DNA of 64,000 bases from Mesorhizobium sp. GTDB taxonomy: Bacteria > Pseudomonadota > Alphaproteobacteria > Rhizobiales > Rhizobiaceae. The stretch covers positions 124,001-188,000 of the forward strand of contig SAQG01000002.1 of NCBI GenBank assembly GCA_004020315.1, in the 5' to 3' direction. Below the pieces are notes generated by a model. It had not been told where the DNA came from and ran no database searches. It was given only the letters and a program-made list of their open reading frames with translations. The first letter of the stretch is position 1, and each line of letters opens with the position of its first letter. Both the position numbers and the translations under genes were made by a program. This document shows, in pieces, positions 7,446 through 16,929 of this stretch.

Positions 7446-8294
7446 CTAGCGGCTGTCGAACATCCAGCTTCGGTCGCGCCACATTTTCTCGCCGACCTGG
7501 CAGTCGGTGGCCGGCTTGTCTTGAGCCGGCACCACTGGCGGATGCGCCGCTTCTTCCGCCGCCCATTGCGGTGAGGCAGGCCCAGCAAGCTCGAGCACCA
7601 GCTTGCGGCGGATCGCTTCGGGAAACTGCGTCCACTCATTGACCGGGATCATGAACGCGCCGGGCCCACCGATGACGCAGTCGGTGTAGTAGCGGTCGAG
7701 ATAGTTGACGTCGTAGACGCTGGTGAAGCCGCTCCGGGTCATCAGCGGCAGGCCGTTGATGGTGATGCCTTGCTTGACCAGTTCGTCACGGATGATGTCG
7801 ACGGGAGCACCTTGATTGTTGGGGCCATCGCCTGAAATGTCGATGACGCGCTTGACACCCTGAAAGCCGCTTTCGGCGAAGAGATCGTTGCCGAATTGCA
7901 AGGCACCGGAAATCGAGGTGCGCCGGGCGCTGTTGGGCGCATGGGCGGAGAGCTGTTCGACCACGCGCTCGGCGTCCGCACGGTTGGCGATCACCGTCCA
8001 CGGCACGATGACGTGCTGCCAGGTCGTGCCGGCCCATTCGACATAGGTGACGGCAATCTTGCCGTAGGCGCCATCGGCTATGGCCTGCAGCACCGTGTCG
8101 TGCGTCAGCGCCGCGACATAGCCGCGCCGCTGGATTTCGAGTTCGGCAGGCGACATCGAAAGCGAAACGTCGACCGCCAGCACCAGTTCGATATCGACGG
8201 GCTCGGCGGCACGGGATTCCGGCACCTGAACGAGCATCAGCACCAGCGCGGCGGCGCCTGGGAGGAGATGTCTTGCGCGGGAAAAAGCAGACAT
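7446..8294 (-). CDS. secreted DUF1194 / VWA-like protein
   Basis: 282 residues with a cleavable signal peptide (residues 1 to about 30, ending ESRAAEP) followed by a von Willebrand A-type domain of the DUF1194 family. The metal-ion-dependent adhesion site DVSLS is near residue 42. Other family motifs are SGALQFGNDLF and RVIDISGDGPNNQG. Probably periplasmic. The ATG at 8294 places the hydrophobic signal correctly; the frame extends to 8327 only through a TTG. No partner gene is adjacent on this strand. The function of the family is not established. Confidence 0.8.
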   Translation of the reverse strand: MSAFSRARHLLPGAAALVLMLVQVPESRAAEPVDIELVLAVDVSLSMSPAELEIQRRGYVAALTHDTVLQAIADGAYGKIAVTYVEWAGTTWQHVIVPWTVIANRADAERVVEQLSAHAPNSARRTSISGALQFGNDLFAESGFQGVKRVIDISGDGPNNQGAPVDIIRDELVKQGITINGLPLMTRSGFTSVYDVNYLDRYYTDCVIGGPGAFMIPVNEWTQFPEAIRRKLVLELAGPASPQWAAEEAAHPPVVPAQDKPATDCQVGEKMWRDRSWMFDSR

Positions 8295-8416
8295 GCCGCA
8301 AGGTAAGCGAGAATCGTCGCGCCACAAAGCGAAAAGCCCGGCGCTGGGCTAAGTCCTTGCGTTCACATTTTTGCGAGTCCGCCTCTCACCCCTATTGTGG
8401 GAGGATCAACCCACGA

Positions 8417-10978
8417 TCAGCTGCGTGGATTGAGGTTCTCCGGGTCGTAGAGCGGCCTGTAGCCGACGGCGGCGACTTCGACCGGGTATTTCTCGCCGAA
8501 ATATTCGACGTTCAGCTTGCGGCCCTCCTGGCAATACGCCCAGGGCAGATAGGCGAGCGCGATGTTCTTGCCGATGGTCGGGCCGTAGGCCACCGAGGTC
8601 GTGAAAGATCGGCGGCCGAGTTCGTCGACCAGCGTCTCGCCCGTTTGCGGATCCATCACCGGCATCGTGCCGACCGGGTAACGGGCAACGCCCCTGGAAT
8701 CGACATTATCCGTCATGACGAGCGTGCAAAGCATGGCCGGCTGATGTGCGCGGGCGCGATATTCCAGATGCTTTGCCTTGCCGCTGAAATCGGCCTCCTT
8801 GACCTTCGGGCGGGCGAGATCGGCCTCCAGCAGATTGTACTCGGTCAAAAGATCCGCGTTCTGCAGGCGCAGGCTCTTCTCCATGCGGCGGCTGTTGGCA
8901 TAGGTCTCGACGCCAAAAGCCATCACGCCGGTCGAACGCAACGCGTCCCATACGGCCAGGCCGTCTTCGTATCGCATGTGCAGTTCCCAGCCCTGCTCGC
9001 CGACATAGGAGATGCGGAAAGCGGTCACGTCCTTGCCGGCGATCCTGACAGGCCTGATCGCAGCAAAGGGGAAATTCTCTGGCGTCAGGCCATTCGGGTC
9101 CTCCACGACCTTCTGCAAGGTCGAACGCGCGTTCGGACCCCAGATGCCGACGGTCACGTACTTCTCGGTCACGTCGGTAATGGTGACGTCGAACCCTTTA
9201 TCTTCTGCCGTCCGGCGCATGTAGTGGAAGTCGCGCGGGCCGGCATCGGCGCCGTCGATGACGCGGCAGCGGTCGGCCATGCGGATGACGGTCAGGTCGG
9301 CGCGCACCATGCCTTCATCGTCGAGGAAATGCGTGTAGATGCCTTTGCCAATATTGCCGTCGCCGCCGATCTTTGCCGCGCACAACCATTCCATCAGCGC
9401 GACATGATCCGGGCCTTCCACGTCGTACATGGCGAAATGCGACAGGTTGACGATGCCGCAGTCCTCGCTCATGGCGAGATGCTCGGCATTGGAGACGCGC
9501 CAGAAATGGCGGTTGTCCCACTCATTTTCGCGCACCGGCACCCGGTTGCCGTATTTCTCGAGCAGGTGCTCGTTGGCGGCATAGCCATGGGCGCGCTCCC
9601 AACCGCCGAGTTCCATGAAATGGCCGCCGAGTTCCTTCTCGCGCTCCCAGAAAGGCGAGCGGCGCACGTTGCGAGCCTTGGAGAACGGCTCTCGCGGATG
9701 GACCGCTGGGTTGTAGACCTTCATCGCCGTTTCGGTGCAGCGGTCCCAGATGAACTGCTCCTTCGTCTGGTGCGGATAGAAGCGCGAATAGTCGATGGCG
9801 TGGTGGTCGATCGACGTCCGGCCGTCCGTTATCCAGTCGGCGATGAGCTTGCCCATGCCGGGGCCGTCCTTGACCCAGATCGCGACGGCATACCACAGCC
9901 CCCGCACCTTCTGGCTCTCGCCCATGGAGGGGCCGCCGTCTGCCGTCACCTGCAGAAGCCCGTTGAAGGAATGGCTCTCATTGTAGCCCAGTTCGCCCAA
10001 GATCGGCGTCAGTTCCATGGCGCGCTCGAGCGGTGCCAGGATCTGCTCCATGTCGAGGTCGCGCTGCGAGGGCGAAAGACGGGCCTCATTCTTCTCCAGA
10101 AGGTCGCGCGGATGGCAAAGGCGCGGACTGGTCTCCTCGTAATAACCCCACTCGATCTGCCCGCCTTCGGCGGTCTTGGGATCGCCGGTGTCGCGCATGT
10201 AGGCCGAGTTGCCCTGGTCGCGTAGCAGCGGCCAGCCGATCTCCTTGCCGGTGCCGGCGAACTCGGTATACGGCCCGAAGAAGGTAAGCGGATGGTCGAT
10301 CGGCATGACCGGCAGGTCCTCGCCCACCATTTCCGCGATCAACCGGCCCCAGATTCCCGCGCACACAATCACGTAGTCGGCTTCGATGGTGCCGCGATCG
10401 GTCACTACGCCCTTGATGCGACCATTCTCGACGATAAGCGACCTGGCCGGCGTGTTCGCGAATGCCTTGAGTTTGCCGGAGGCTTCCGCCTGGTCGACAA
10501 GCTTGCCCGCGACCGTTTGCGAGCGCGGGATGACGAGGCCGGCATCGGGATCCCATAGGCCGCCCTGCACCATCTGCTCTTCGATCAGCGGGAACTTCTG
10601 CTTGATCTCGGCCGGATCGATCAGGCGGGCACGTGTGCCGAAAGCCTTTGCCGAGGCGATCTTGCGCTTGATCTCCTCCATGCGGGCGTCATCGCCGACG
10701 CGGGCGACCTCGAGGCCGCCGATCCGGGCGTAATGGCCCATCTTTTCGTAGAAATCGATGGAGTAGAGCGTCGTCCAGCACGACAGGAAATCATGGCTGG
10801 TCGTGTAGCAGAAGTCGGAGGCGTGCGCTGTCGAGCCGATATCGGTCGGGATTCCTGATTTGTCGATGCCGACGATGTCGTCCCATCCGCGCTCGATCAG
10901 GTGGTGGGCGACCGATGCACCGACAATGCCGCCTAGCCCGACGATGACGACCTTCGCCTTTTCCGGAAACCCTGCCAT
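8417..10978 (-). CDS. FAD-dependent oxidoreductase fused to GcvT domain (dimethylglycine/sarcosine dehydrogenase-like, divergent)
   Basis: 853 residues: an N-terminal DAO-type FAD domain (KVVIVGLGGIVGASVAHHLI near residue 10), then a C-terminal aminomethyltransferase (GcvT) domain that in this family passes the oxidised methyl group to tetrahydrofolate. ATG 10978 follows GGAG at 8-nt spacing. In dimethylglycine dehydrogenases FAD is bound through the His of the STWHAAG motif. Here that stretch reads GSTAHASDF, so the His is kept but the Trp is Ala, and the next helix (CYTTSHDFLSCWTTLYS) differs from the other two paralogues. The substrate may therefore not be dimethylglycine. It stands alone, about 1 kb downstream of the GbdR-like regulator and on the opposite strand. 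Confidence 0.82.
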   Translation of the reverse strand: MAGFPEKAKVVIVGLGGIVGASVAHHLIERGWDDIVGIDKSGIPTDIGSTAHASDFCYTTSHDFLSCWTTLYSIDFYEKMGHYARIGGLEVARVGDDARMEEIKRKIASAKAFGTRARLIDPAEIKQKFPLIEEQMVQGGLWDPDAGLVIPRSQTVAGKLVDQAEASGKLKAFANTPARSLIVENGRIKGVVTDRGTIEADYVIVCAGIWGRLIAEMVGEDLPVMPIDHPLTFFGPYTEFAGTGKEIGWPLLRDQGNSAYMRDTGDPKTAEGGQIEWGYYEETSPRLCHPRDLLEKNEARLSPSQRDLDMEQILAPLERAMELTPILGELGYNESHSFNGLLQVTADGGPSMGESQKVRGLWYAVAIWVKDGPGMGKLIADWITDGRTSIDHHAIDYSRFYPHQTKEQFIWDRCTETAMKVYNPAVHPREPFSKARNVRRSPFWEREKELGGHFMELGGWERAHGYAANEHLLEKYGNRVPVRENEWDNRHFWRVSNAEHLAMSEDCGIVNLSHFAMYDVEGPDHVALMEWLCAAKIGGDGNIGKGIYTHFLDDEGMVRADLTVIRMADRCRVIDGADAGPRDFHYMRRTAEDKGFDVTITDVTEKYVTVGIWGPNARSTLQKVVEDPNGLTPENFPFAAIRPVRIAGKDVTAFRISYVGEQGWELHMRYEDGLAVWDALRSTGVMAFGVETYANSRRMEKSLRLQNADLLTEYNLLEADLARPKVKEADFSGKAKHLEYRARAHQPAMLCTLVMTDNVDSRGVARYPVGTMPVMDPQTGETLVDELGRRSFTTSVAYGPTIGKNIALAYLPWAYCQEGRKLNVEYFGEKYPVEVAAVGYRPLYDPENLNPRS

Positions 10979-11102
10979 GCCCGCGACTCCAAAAGTGCTG
11001 CTGCGGGCGCCGGGCGCCCGCTTGATCGGCGCACAATATGCAGGCGACGGCCATCGCGCTACCGCCTGTTTGCGACACGCTGCAGGTGCGGCGCGACCCC
11101 GG

Positions 11103-11147
11103 CGCATGACCCCGAAAGATCGGAATCGATTTTCGCTGGATCATGCG
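11103..11147. repeat. dispersed intergenic palindromic element, copy 1
   Basis: 45-bp imperfect palindrome with CGCATGA / TCATGCG ends and a GATCGGAATCGATTTTCG centre. Same family as the elements at 18385, 23514, 28239, 44305 and more distantly 53188. It occupies the gap between the operon at 11258 and the oxidoreductase at 10978. Nothing else recognisable is in that gap. Confidence 0.7.
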
Positions 11148-11257
11148 AAGAAACAAGTTCTACGGCATCCTTTCCGCGCCCAAAAAGGACGCGTGGCACC
11201 GCAGTTGAGATCAGCTGTTTCAAGGAAAAACGATGCGCTACAGGCTGGAGACGGAAC

Positions 11258-12487
11258 TCATGGTTTATCGACAGGAACGACGTGCAACACTGCGGCGCGA
11301 TGCCCTTTGATGCTCGCCCACAGCGCCATGAAGGGGCCGGCGAGCAGCAGGAACGGCGGGATCAAATTGGGAAAGTAGATGCGGGTGTCGTGGATCGGGA
11401 AGACGGTGAACTTCGCCAACACGCCGAGCACCAATGCCGCAAACAGGATGCCGGCGCGGCGGTCGAGCTTGAAGCCGGCGCGGCTTGAGGCATACCACCC
11501 CGCCAACGCCAGGACCGAGACGCCGACCCAGTTGTTCAGGCTGACGGCGCGGACCAATGAGGCGGCAAAAGCCCGGAGATAGGCGACAGCCGAGAACGGT
11601 GGATCAAAACCATTCATATTATAGTGCTGCTCGATAATGGAGAACCACAGATGCGGCCACCAGCCGGGATGCTGCGCCCAATGCGAGATGGCGAAATAGG
11701 CGACCAGTGAAGCGGCAAACCCGGCCAGCGCGCCCCACGCCTTCTGCCGGAAGGCGACCAGCAGCATGGCAAAGACGGTGAGGAAGACGATGGTGTCGGG
11801 CCGCGCCATGAAGGCGAGGAAGAGAAGGATTGCGGTGGCCACCTCGCGACCCCGCACGTGGGCGTAGAGCCCACCGAGGAACAGCGCCGAGCACAGCAGA
11901 TCCGGCGTCGCAGCCCGCGCCGCGTCGCCAAATTCGGCCATCATCAGCACTGCGCCGACAACCGGCGCCAGCGCCAGCGCGCCTTCGGACCGCAGCCAGA
12001 GCAGCGCGATCGCACCGAACAGCAGCACTGACAACACCGAGACCGCGCGTATCGCCGCGACCGGCGACATCACAGAACTCATCGTCGAAAGGATTTCGGC
12101 GTAGAGGAACTTGACCCGGTACATGCCGAGCAACGAATGGAAATCGGCGGCATTCCCGGCCATATGACTGCGGAAGCCGCCGCCATCATCAACCAGTGTC
12201 TTATAGTCACCCGCCGACACACCGTCCCTGACCGTGCCGTAGGCATAGTCGTGCAGCGCCTGCACATCGGGATAGGTGCCCTCCTCGGCGATCGCGAGAT
12301 AGGGCAGCATGTCCCAATTGGTGTCGGGGATGAACCATGCCGTCACGGCGATCAGCAGGATGTAGAGCGCGAAGGCAGCCGCCCCGATCGGTGCGGCAAG
12401 ACGCGCATAGGTGCCCTCGCCCCATGCCAGACCGGCCTCGGTGAGCCGGTCGAGCAGGTTTGTCGGAACGGGAGATTTGGTCAGCAT
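11258..12487 (-). CDS. polytopic membrane protein, probable GT-C-type glycosyltransferase
   Basis: 409 residues with about ten hydrophobic spans from residue 33 to the C-terminus. Right after the first span comes an acidic outside loop (WFIPDTNWDMLPYLAIAEEG), where GT-C enzymes that use polyprenyl-phosphate sugars keep their catalytic Asp/Glu. I do not recognise a named family, so the glycosyltransferase call is an inference from topology plus context. It is the last gene of a minus-strand operon with a polyprenyl phosphoribosyltransferase-like HAD-UbiA protein and a DprE1-like oxidase, 21 nt after the aminotransferase gene. In such a pathway a membrane transferase would use the flipped lipid-linked sugar. 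Confidence 0.6.
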   Translation of the reverse strand: MLTKSPVPTNLLDRLTEAGLAWGEGTYARLAAPIGAAAFALYILLIAVTAWFIPDTNWDMLPYLAIAEEGTYPDVQALHDYAYGTVRDGVSAGDYKTLVDDGGGFRSHMAGNAADFHSLLGMYRVKFLYAEILSTMSSVMSPVAAIRAVSVLSVLLFGAIALLWLRSEGALALAPVVGAVLMMAEFGDAARAATPDLLCSALFLGGLYAHVRGREVATAILLFLAFMARPDTIVFLTVFAMLLVAFRQKAWGALAGFAASLVAYFAISHWAQHPGWWPHLWFSIIEQHYNMNGFDPPFSAVAYLRAFAASLVRAVSLNNWVGVSVLALAGWYASSRAGFKLDRRAGILFAALVLGVLAKFTVFPIHDTRIYFPNLIPPFLLLAGPFMALWASIKGHRAAVLHVVPVDKP

Positions 12488-12508
12488 GGTTTCGTTCAGC
12501 GGACCTGG

Positions 12509-13981
12509 CTAGCGGACCTGGCTTTTGACGAAATCCTTCACGATCGACACGATGCCGCGCGACAACAGGCTGTCGAGCGCCTCGACAAAGCGGTCGACAT
12601 GTTCGCGCTGGCAGATCAGCGGCGGTTCGAGACGGATGACGTTGCGGTTGTACTCGGTGAAGGCGACGAGCACGTCGTAATCGCGCAGCAGCAGCGCTCC
12701 AACGAAACCGGACAAGGATCCCTTCAGCTTCTCGTCGAGCACGCTGACCACCGGCCGCAGCACCATCGGCAGGGTCTGCGAAAAATCGTGGAACTCCAGC
12801 CCGATCATAAAGCCCTTGCCGCGCACGTCCTTGATGATCTTGGGATATTTCTCCTGGAGCGCCTGCAGGCGTTGCAGCAGGTAGTCGCCGGTGACCGCGG
12901 CGTTGTCGATCAGCCCCTCGTCGTAAAGCACGTTGAGCGCCTCGATCGAGGTGACGCAGGCCTCGCCCATGCCGCCGAAGGTGGCCATGGCGTGGATCAT
13001 CGCCGTTTTCGGCGTGCCATAGGCCTTCATGTAGACCTCGCGCCTGGCGATCATCGCGCCGACCGCCGCCTTGCCGCCGCCGAGCGACTTTGCCAGCGCC
13101 GTCACATCAGGAACGACGCCGTAATGCTCGAAGGCATAGAAGCGGCCGGAGCGTCCATAGCCGCACTGCACCTCGTCGGCCACCCACAGCACGCCATACT
13201 GGTCGCAAAGTGCGCGCAGCTTCTGCCAGTATTCGGCAGGCGCCTGGATGATGCCGCCACCGCCCTGGATGGTTTCCAGCACGATGACGCCGACCTCTGG
13301 ATCGGAGCGGAAGGCGCGCTCGACCGCTTCGATGTCGGCGAACTGGATGCGCACGACGTTGTCGGCGACCTTGAAGTCGGCGCGGTAGAGCGCGCCGTCG
13401 GTGATCGCCAGCACGCCCTTGGTCTTGCCGTGAAACGAATTCTCGGCATAGACGATTTTCGGCCGCTTCGGGCCCGCGGCGCGCTCGGCGAGCTTCACCG
13501 CCGCCTCCATGGCTTCCGAGCCAGACGAGCCCAGAAACACCATGTCGAGGTCGCCGGGCGAGCATTTGGCGAGATTGTGCGCCAGGGCGGCCGCATATTG
13601 CGACATGAAGGCGATGGCGATCTCCTGCCGCTTCTCGTCCTGGAACTTTTTGCGCGCTTCGAGAAGGCGCGGATGATTATGGCCGAAGGCCAGCGAGCCG
13701 AAGCCGCCGAAGAAATCCAGGATCTTGCGGCCGTTCTGGTCGATGTAGAACATGCCTTCGGCGCGCTCGATCTTGATCTTGTGGAAGCCGAGCAGCTTCA
13801 TGAAATGCAGCTGGCCGGGGTTGAGATGCGCCTTGAACAGGTCGGTCATGCGGGCGACATCCATCGCCTTGGCCTGCTCGACGCTGATCAAATCGGGCTT
13901 GGCGATGGTGGCGGGCGAAAGCGCCGGCGCGCTGACCGTGGTACGCGCAGTCGTGTGATCTGGCTTGGTCATGACGGTCAT
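12509..13981 (-). CDS. class III PLP-dependent aminotransferase
   Basis: 490 residues of fold-type I, subgroup III (ornithine/diaminobutyrate aminotransferase relatives). Features are GSSGSEAMEAAVKLAERA for PLP phosphate binding, IVLETIQGGGGI and WVADEVQCGYGRSG with the PLP-pyridine Asp, and the Schiff-base Lys in TALAKSLGGGKA. ATG 13981 has GGAG 9 nt upstream. It is the fifth gene of the minus-strand operon, 22 nt after the SDR gene. In this setting the acceptor could be the keto sugar made by the DprE1-like enzyme, giving an amino pentose; that is inference. HpnO of hopanoid synthesis belongs to the same subgroup, but no squalene-hopene genes are near. Confidence 0.85.
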   Translation of the reverse strand: MTVMTKPDHTTARTTVSAPALSPATIAKPDLISVEQAKAMDVARMTDLFKAHLNPGQLHFMKLLGFHKIKIERAEGMFYIDQNGRKILDFFGGFGSLAFGHNHPRLLEARKKFQDEKRQEIAIAFMSQYAAALAHNLAKCSPGDLDMVFLGSSGSEAMEAAVKLAERAAGPKRPKIVYAENSFHGKTKGVLAITDGALYRADFKVADNVVRIQFADIEAVERAFRSDPEVGVIVLETIQGGGGIIQAPAEYWQKLRALCDQYGVLWVADEVQCGYGRSGRFYAFEHYGVVPDVTALAKSLGGGKAAVGAMIARREVYMKAYGTPKTAMIHAMATFGGMGEACVTSIEALNVLYDEGLIDNAAVTGDYLLQRLQALQEKYPKIIKDVRGKGFMIGLEFHDFSQTLPMVLRPVVSVLDEKLKGSLSGFVGALLLRDYDVLVAFTEYNRNVIRLEPPLICQREHVDRFVEALDSLLSRGIVSIVKDFVKSQVR

Positions 13982-14003
13982 CTCAAGAGTCTCCTCTGGC
14001 CCT

Positions 14004-15011
14004 TCACTCGGCGGGCACATGTTTGGCGGCGACGGCATGGCCGCCTTTCTTGGCGCGATATTCGCTGTATGCGGCGATCAGCATGTCCTCGTCGCGATAC
14101 TGCGGCACCCAGCCGAGCTGGCGTTCGGCCTTGGACACATCGAGCACGCAATCCTCGTCGGCGATCAGATACTGCTCCGGATCCATGATCGGCATGTTCA
14201 AGAGGTCGAGCAGATCGAGCGTGCGCTTGACCGCCCAGCCCGGTGTCGGAATCAGGATCGATTTCGAACCGGCATGCCTGATCAGGTCGCCGAGCAGCTT
14301 CCGGACCGGGGGCGGGTTGAGCGAGCCGAGATTATAGGCCTCATCAGGCACTCCAGCCTTCCAGGCGGCGCGCGCCGCCTCGGCGCAGTCGAACACCGAG
14401 ATGAACTGATACGGGTTCTTGCCCGAGCCGATCATCGGCACCGGAAGGCTCCAGTCTATCAGCTTGAATAGCTTTTCGAGGATGCCGAGGCGGCCGGGGC
14501 CGATGATCAGGCGCGGCCGAAACAGCGAGATCGACATGCCGCGCTTGCGCCATTCGGCGGCAAGTTCCTCGGTCTTCTGCTTCGACCAGCCATATTCGCC
14601 GAGTGGCGCGACCGGGTGCTCCTCGGTCATCGGTTGGGTGACCGTGTGGCCGTAGATCATGTCAGTCGTGAAATGGACGAGCTTGGGCGCGCCGGCACTG
14701 TCCATCGCCTGCATGATGTGCCCGGTGCCGTGGAAATTCACGGGAAAGAAGAATTCGTGGCGCTTGGCGCGCACCTGGATCGGCGACAGCATTTTCGCCG
14801 ACAGATTGTAGACCATGTCGTCGGCCTTCAGCCCGACCGACGCGACCGAGCCCGGATCGGTGACGTCGCACCTGACATATCGGACCGAACGGTAATGCGG
14901 CAGGTCGCTCCTGGCGATGTCGGCGACAACCACCTCCTCGCCGTCGGCCAGAAGTTTCGGGGCAAGATGGCGGCCGACGAAACCGTCGCCGCCGAAGATC
15001 ACATGTCTCAT
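14004..15011 (-). CDS. NAD-dependent epimerase/dehydratase (extended SDR)
   Basis: 335 residues. The N-terminal Rossmann motif reads GGDGFVGRHLAPKLL (canonical GxxGxxG). The catalytic Tyr and Lys lie in GEYGWSKQK, and FRPRLIIGPGR is the family substrate-loop motif. The start overlaps the stop of the EamA-type gene by 4 nt (ATGA), so the two are translationally coupled. Sugar nucleotides are the usual substrates of this fold. In this operon it could reduce or epimerise the lipid-linked keto pentose, a role played by the unrelated short SDR DprE2 in mycobacteria. Confidence 0.8.
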   Translation of the reverse strand: MRHVIFGGDGFVGRHLAPKLLADGEEVVVADIARSDLPHYRSVRYVRCDVTDPGSVASVGLKADDMVYNLSAKMLSPIQVRAKRHEFFFPVNFHGTGHIMQAMDSAGAPKLVHFTTDMIYGHTVTQPMTEEHPVAPLGEYGWSKQKTEELAAEWRKRGMSISLFRPRLIIGPGRLGILEKLFKLIDWSLPVPMIGSGKNPYQFISVFDCAEAARAAWKAGVPDEAYNLGSLNPPPVRKLLGDLIRHAGSKSILIPTPGWAVKRTLDLLDLLNMPIMDPEQYLIADEDCVLDVSKAERQLGWVPQYRDEDMLIAAYSEYRAKKGGHAVAAKHVPAE

Positions 15012-15451
15012 CGAACGATCCCGCTGGTGTGAATCTTGTCGGGGGAAAGGCCAGCCGTCTCGTCCTCGTGCCCGCCCAAATCCCGGCCACTTTGGGCGAT
15101 CAGCACCGTGCCGACGCAGATGAAGGCGATGCCGGCGACGCGCCAGGCATTGAGGTCTTCGCGGAAGATGAAATAGGCGAAGATCGCAACGGCGACATAG
15201 GCGAGGCTGAGGAACGGATAAGCGAAGCTAAGCTCGACCTTGGACAGCACATAGAGGTGCGACGCCATCGAGATGACGAAGGTGCACAGGCCGAAGAAAA
15301 CCCACGGGCTGAAAACAATCTGCAATAGCTTCAGCAACGGATTGGTGCCCTCGAAGGAGATCGGGCCGAGCGACATCATGCCTTGCTTCAGCATGAGCTG
15401 CGCGGCAGCATTGGTCATGACAGTGAACAGAATGAAGACGATGTATTTCAT
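15008..15451 (-). CDS. small EamA/DMT-type membrane carrier
   Basis: 147 residues with four predicted transmembrane helices and the EamA/EmrE-like C-terminal pattern (WRVAGIAFICVGTVLIAQSG). Half-size carriers of this type include ArnE/ArnF, which flip undecaprenyl-phosphate aminoarabinose. The ATG at 15451 gives the first helix directly (MKYIVFILFTVMTNAAAQ); the frame is open further upstream without a better signal. Its operon places it between a DprE1-like oxidase and an SDR, so a lipid-linked sugar flippase is the favoured role, by context. Confidence 0.75.
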   Translation of the reverse strand: MKYIVFILFTVMTNAAAQLMLKQGMMSLGPISFEGTNPLLKLLQIVFSPWVFFGLCTFVISMASHLYVLSKVELSFAYPFLSLAYVAVAIFAYFIFREDLNAWRVAGIAFICVGTVLIAQSGRDLGGHEDETAGLSPDKIHTSGIVR

Positions 15452-15571
15452 GTTTCTTTCCGCCAAACCCTTCAACAGTTCTATTACAAACCAGCAAACA
15501 TTTCGTGAAGCACAAAGCACCTTAAGCAAACCTTAGCCATCTCGATCCGTTAACCACGAACCATTCGATTT

Positions 15572-16927
15572 TTATCTATTCTGCGGCTCGGCGGCTCCGC
15601 ACCCAGCCTCGAGCTTTTTCGCCGTTCGCGCCCAGAAACTCGACATGAAGGCGGGGTCGCGAATGGCTTCGAGGCATTGCCATTCCGGGAAGGAAGCGGC
15701 GAAAACGTCGGCGCCCATGCGGGCGTCCTTGTAAGGATTGACCGCGCCACCGGCCTCGATCGTCACGTGGTCGAGCTCCTTCAGCAGCGCCAGCGTCGCC
15801 CGGCCACGGTTAGGAAAATCCAGCGTCAGCGTGAAACCCGGTCGTGGGAACGACAGCAGTGCCGGCGACCGAATCGAGCCGAAGCGCTTCAGGACCGTGA
15901 GGAACGAGCCCTGCCCCGCTCGTTTTGCCGCCGCAAGCAGCGCCGGCACCACTCGGCGCGCGACGTCTTCCGGCATCACGCTCTGGTGCTGGAAAAGCCC
16001 GTTCGGTCCGTAGAGCCGGTTCCAGTTGCTGACGCCGTCGAGCGGAAAGAAGAAACCCTGGTAGCCGACCTGGCGCGGCGCTGTGGACCGGCCTTTCTTC
16101 CACCGGTAGACGGCGTTGAAGGCAGTCAGGAACGGCCGGTTAAGCACGTTGAACGGCGGCTGGAACGGCACCGAAAGATTTCCGCCGGCACGCAAGGCCA
16201 CATGGGAGCCATGCTCGGCATGATTGCTGGTGAACAGCAACCCGCGCCCGCGGCCGTGGCCGCCGGCAAGCTGGTCGATCCAGGCGACGACGTATTCGTT
16301 GGCCTGGTCGGCCGCTTCTGCAAGCTCGAAGAATTCGCCGAGGTCGCGGAATGGCGTCGCCTTCTCGACGATATCGAGCGATGGCACCCGCATCAGCCGG
16401 ATCGATGCGGACAGGATCAGTCCGGTCAGCCCCATGCCGCCGATCGTTGCCGCAAACAGGCGTGCGTTGTCGGTGGCCGAGCAGTAGTGGGTCCGTCCAT
16501 CCGATCTGAGCAGCGTGAAGGATTCGACATGGCAGCCGAAGGTGCCGCGCCGGTGATGGTTCTTGCCGTGAACGTCATTGGCGATGGCACCGCCCAGCGT
16601 GACGAACTGCGTACCCGGAACGACCGCCGGAAAGAAGCCGTATGCCGCTGCATGGGCGATGATGTCGGACAGAAGCACGCCAGCCTCGGCCTCGATCACG
16701 CCGGTCTCGGCATTGAAGGCGCGGACCCTGTTCAGCGGCCGCATATCGACGACCATGCCGGCCTCGTTCTGGCAGGAATCGCCGTAGGAGCGGCCATTGC
16801 CGTAGGCGAGCAAGGCGTTTCTTGTCGTCTTGCCGCTCTTCAGCAGCGCAACAGCCTCGTCCGCCGGGATCACATCGAGTGCCGGCGGCGTGGCAAGGCC
16901 GAAGCTCTGGAATCGCTCCTTCGCCAC
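15572..16927 (-). CDS. FAD-binding oxidoreductase, DprE1-like (polyprenylphosphoryl-ribose 2'-oxidase family)
   Basis: 451 residues of the vanillyl-alcohol-oxidase fold: GNGRSYGDSCQNEAG near residue 43, GTQFVTLGGAIANDVHGKNHH at 105-125, and C-terminal VTIEAGGAVNPYKDARM. The GGAIANDVHGKNHH stretch is close to that of mycobacterial DprE1, which oxidises C2 of decaprenylphosphoryl ribose. The start is a GTG at 16927, preceded by GGAGG and lying 2 nt after the HAD-UbiA stop, so the two are coupled. It is followed by a 120-bp gap and then the EamA-type gene. Rhizobial homologues have been tied to D-arabinose addition on Nod factors. Confidence 0.8.
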   Translation of the reverse strand: MAKERFQSFGLATPPALDVIPADEAVALLKSGKTTRNALLAYGNGRSYGDSCQNEAGMVVDMRPLNRVRAFNAETGVIEAEAGVLLSDIIAHAAAYGFFPAVVPGTQFVTLGGAIANDVHGKNHHRRGTFGCHVESFTLLRSDGRTHYCSATDNARLFAATIGGMGLTGLILSASIRLMRVPSLDIVEKATPFRDLGEFFELAEAADQANEYVVAWIDQLAGGHGRGRGLLFTSNHAEHGSHVALRAGGNLSVPFQPPFNVLNRPFLTAFNAVYRWKKGRSTAPRQVGYQGFFFPLDGVSNWNRLYGPNGLFQHQSVMPEDVARRVVPALLAAAKRAGQGSFLTVLKRFGSIRSPALLSFPRPGFTLTLDFPNRGRATLALLKELDHVTIEAGGAVNPYKDARMGADVFAASFPEWQCLEAIRDPAFMSSFWARTAKKLEAGCGAAEPQNR

Positions 16928-16929
16928 GC

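Noticed and set aside
8273..10225. 650-codon plus-strand open frame
   Set aside because: It is antisense to the FAD/GcvT gene, which has clear domain motifs; the plus-strand translation is Ala/Arg/Asp/His-rich with no domain, as expected from the complement of GC-rich coding sequence.
12509..13981. Hopanoid aminotransferase HpnO
   Set aside because: Same subgroup, but no hopanoid gene is present and the operon is built of polyprenyl-phosphate sugar enzymes.
12137..14188. 683-codon plus-strand open frame
   Set aside because: Antisense to the aminotransferase, which carries all PLP motifs, and crosses two genes. No ribosome site or domain.
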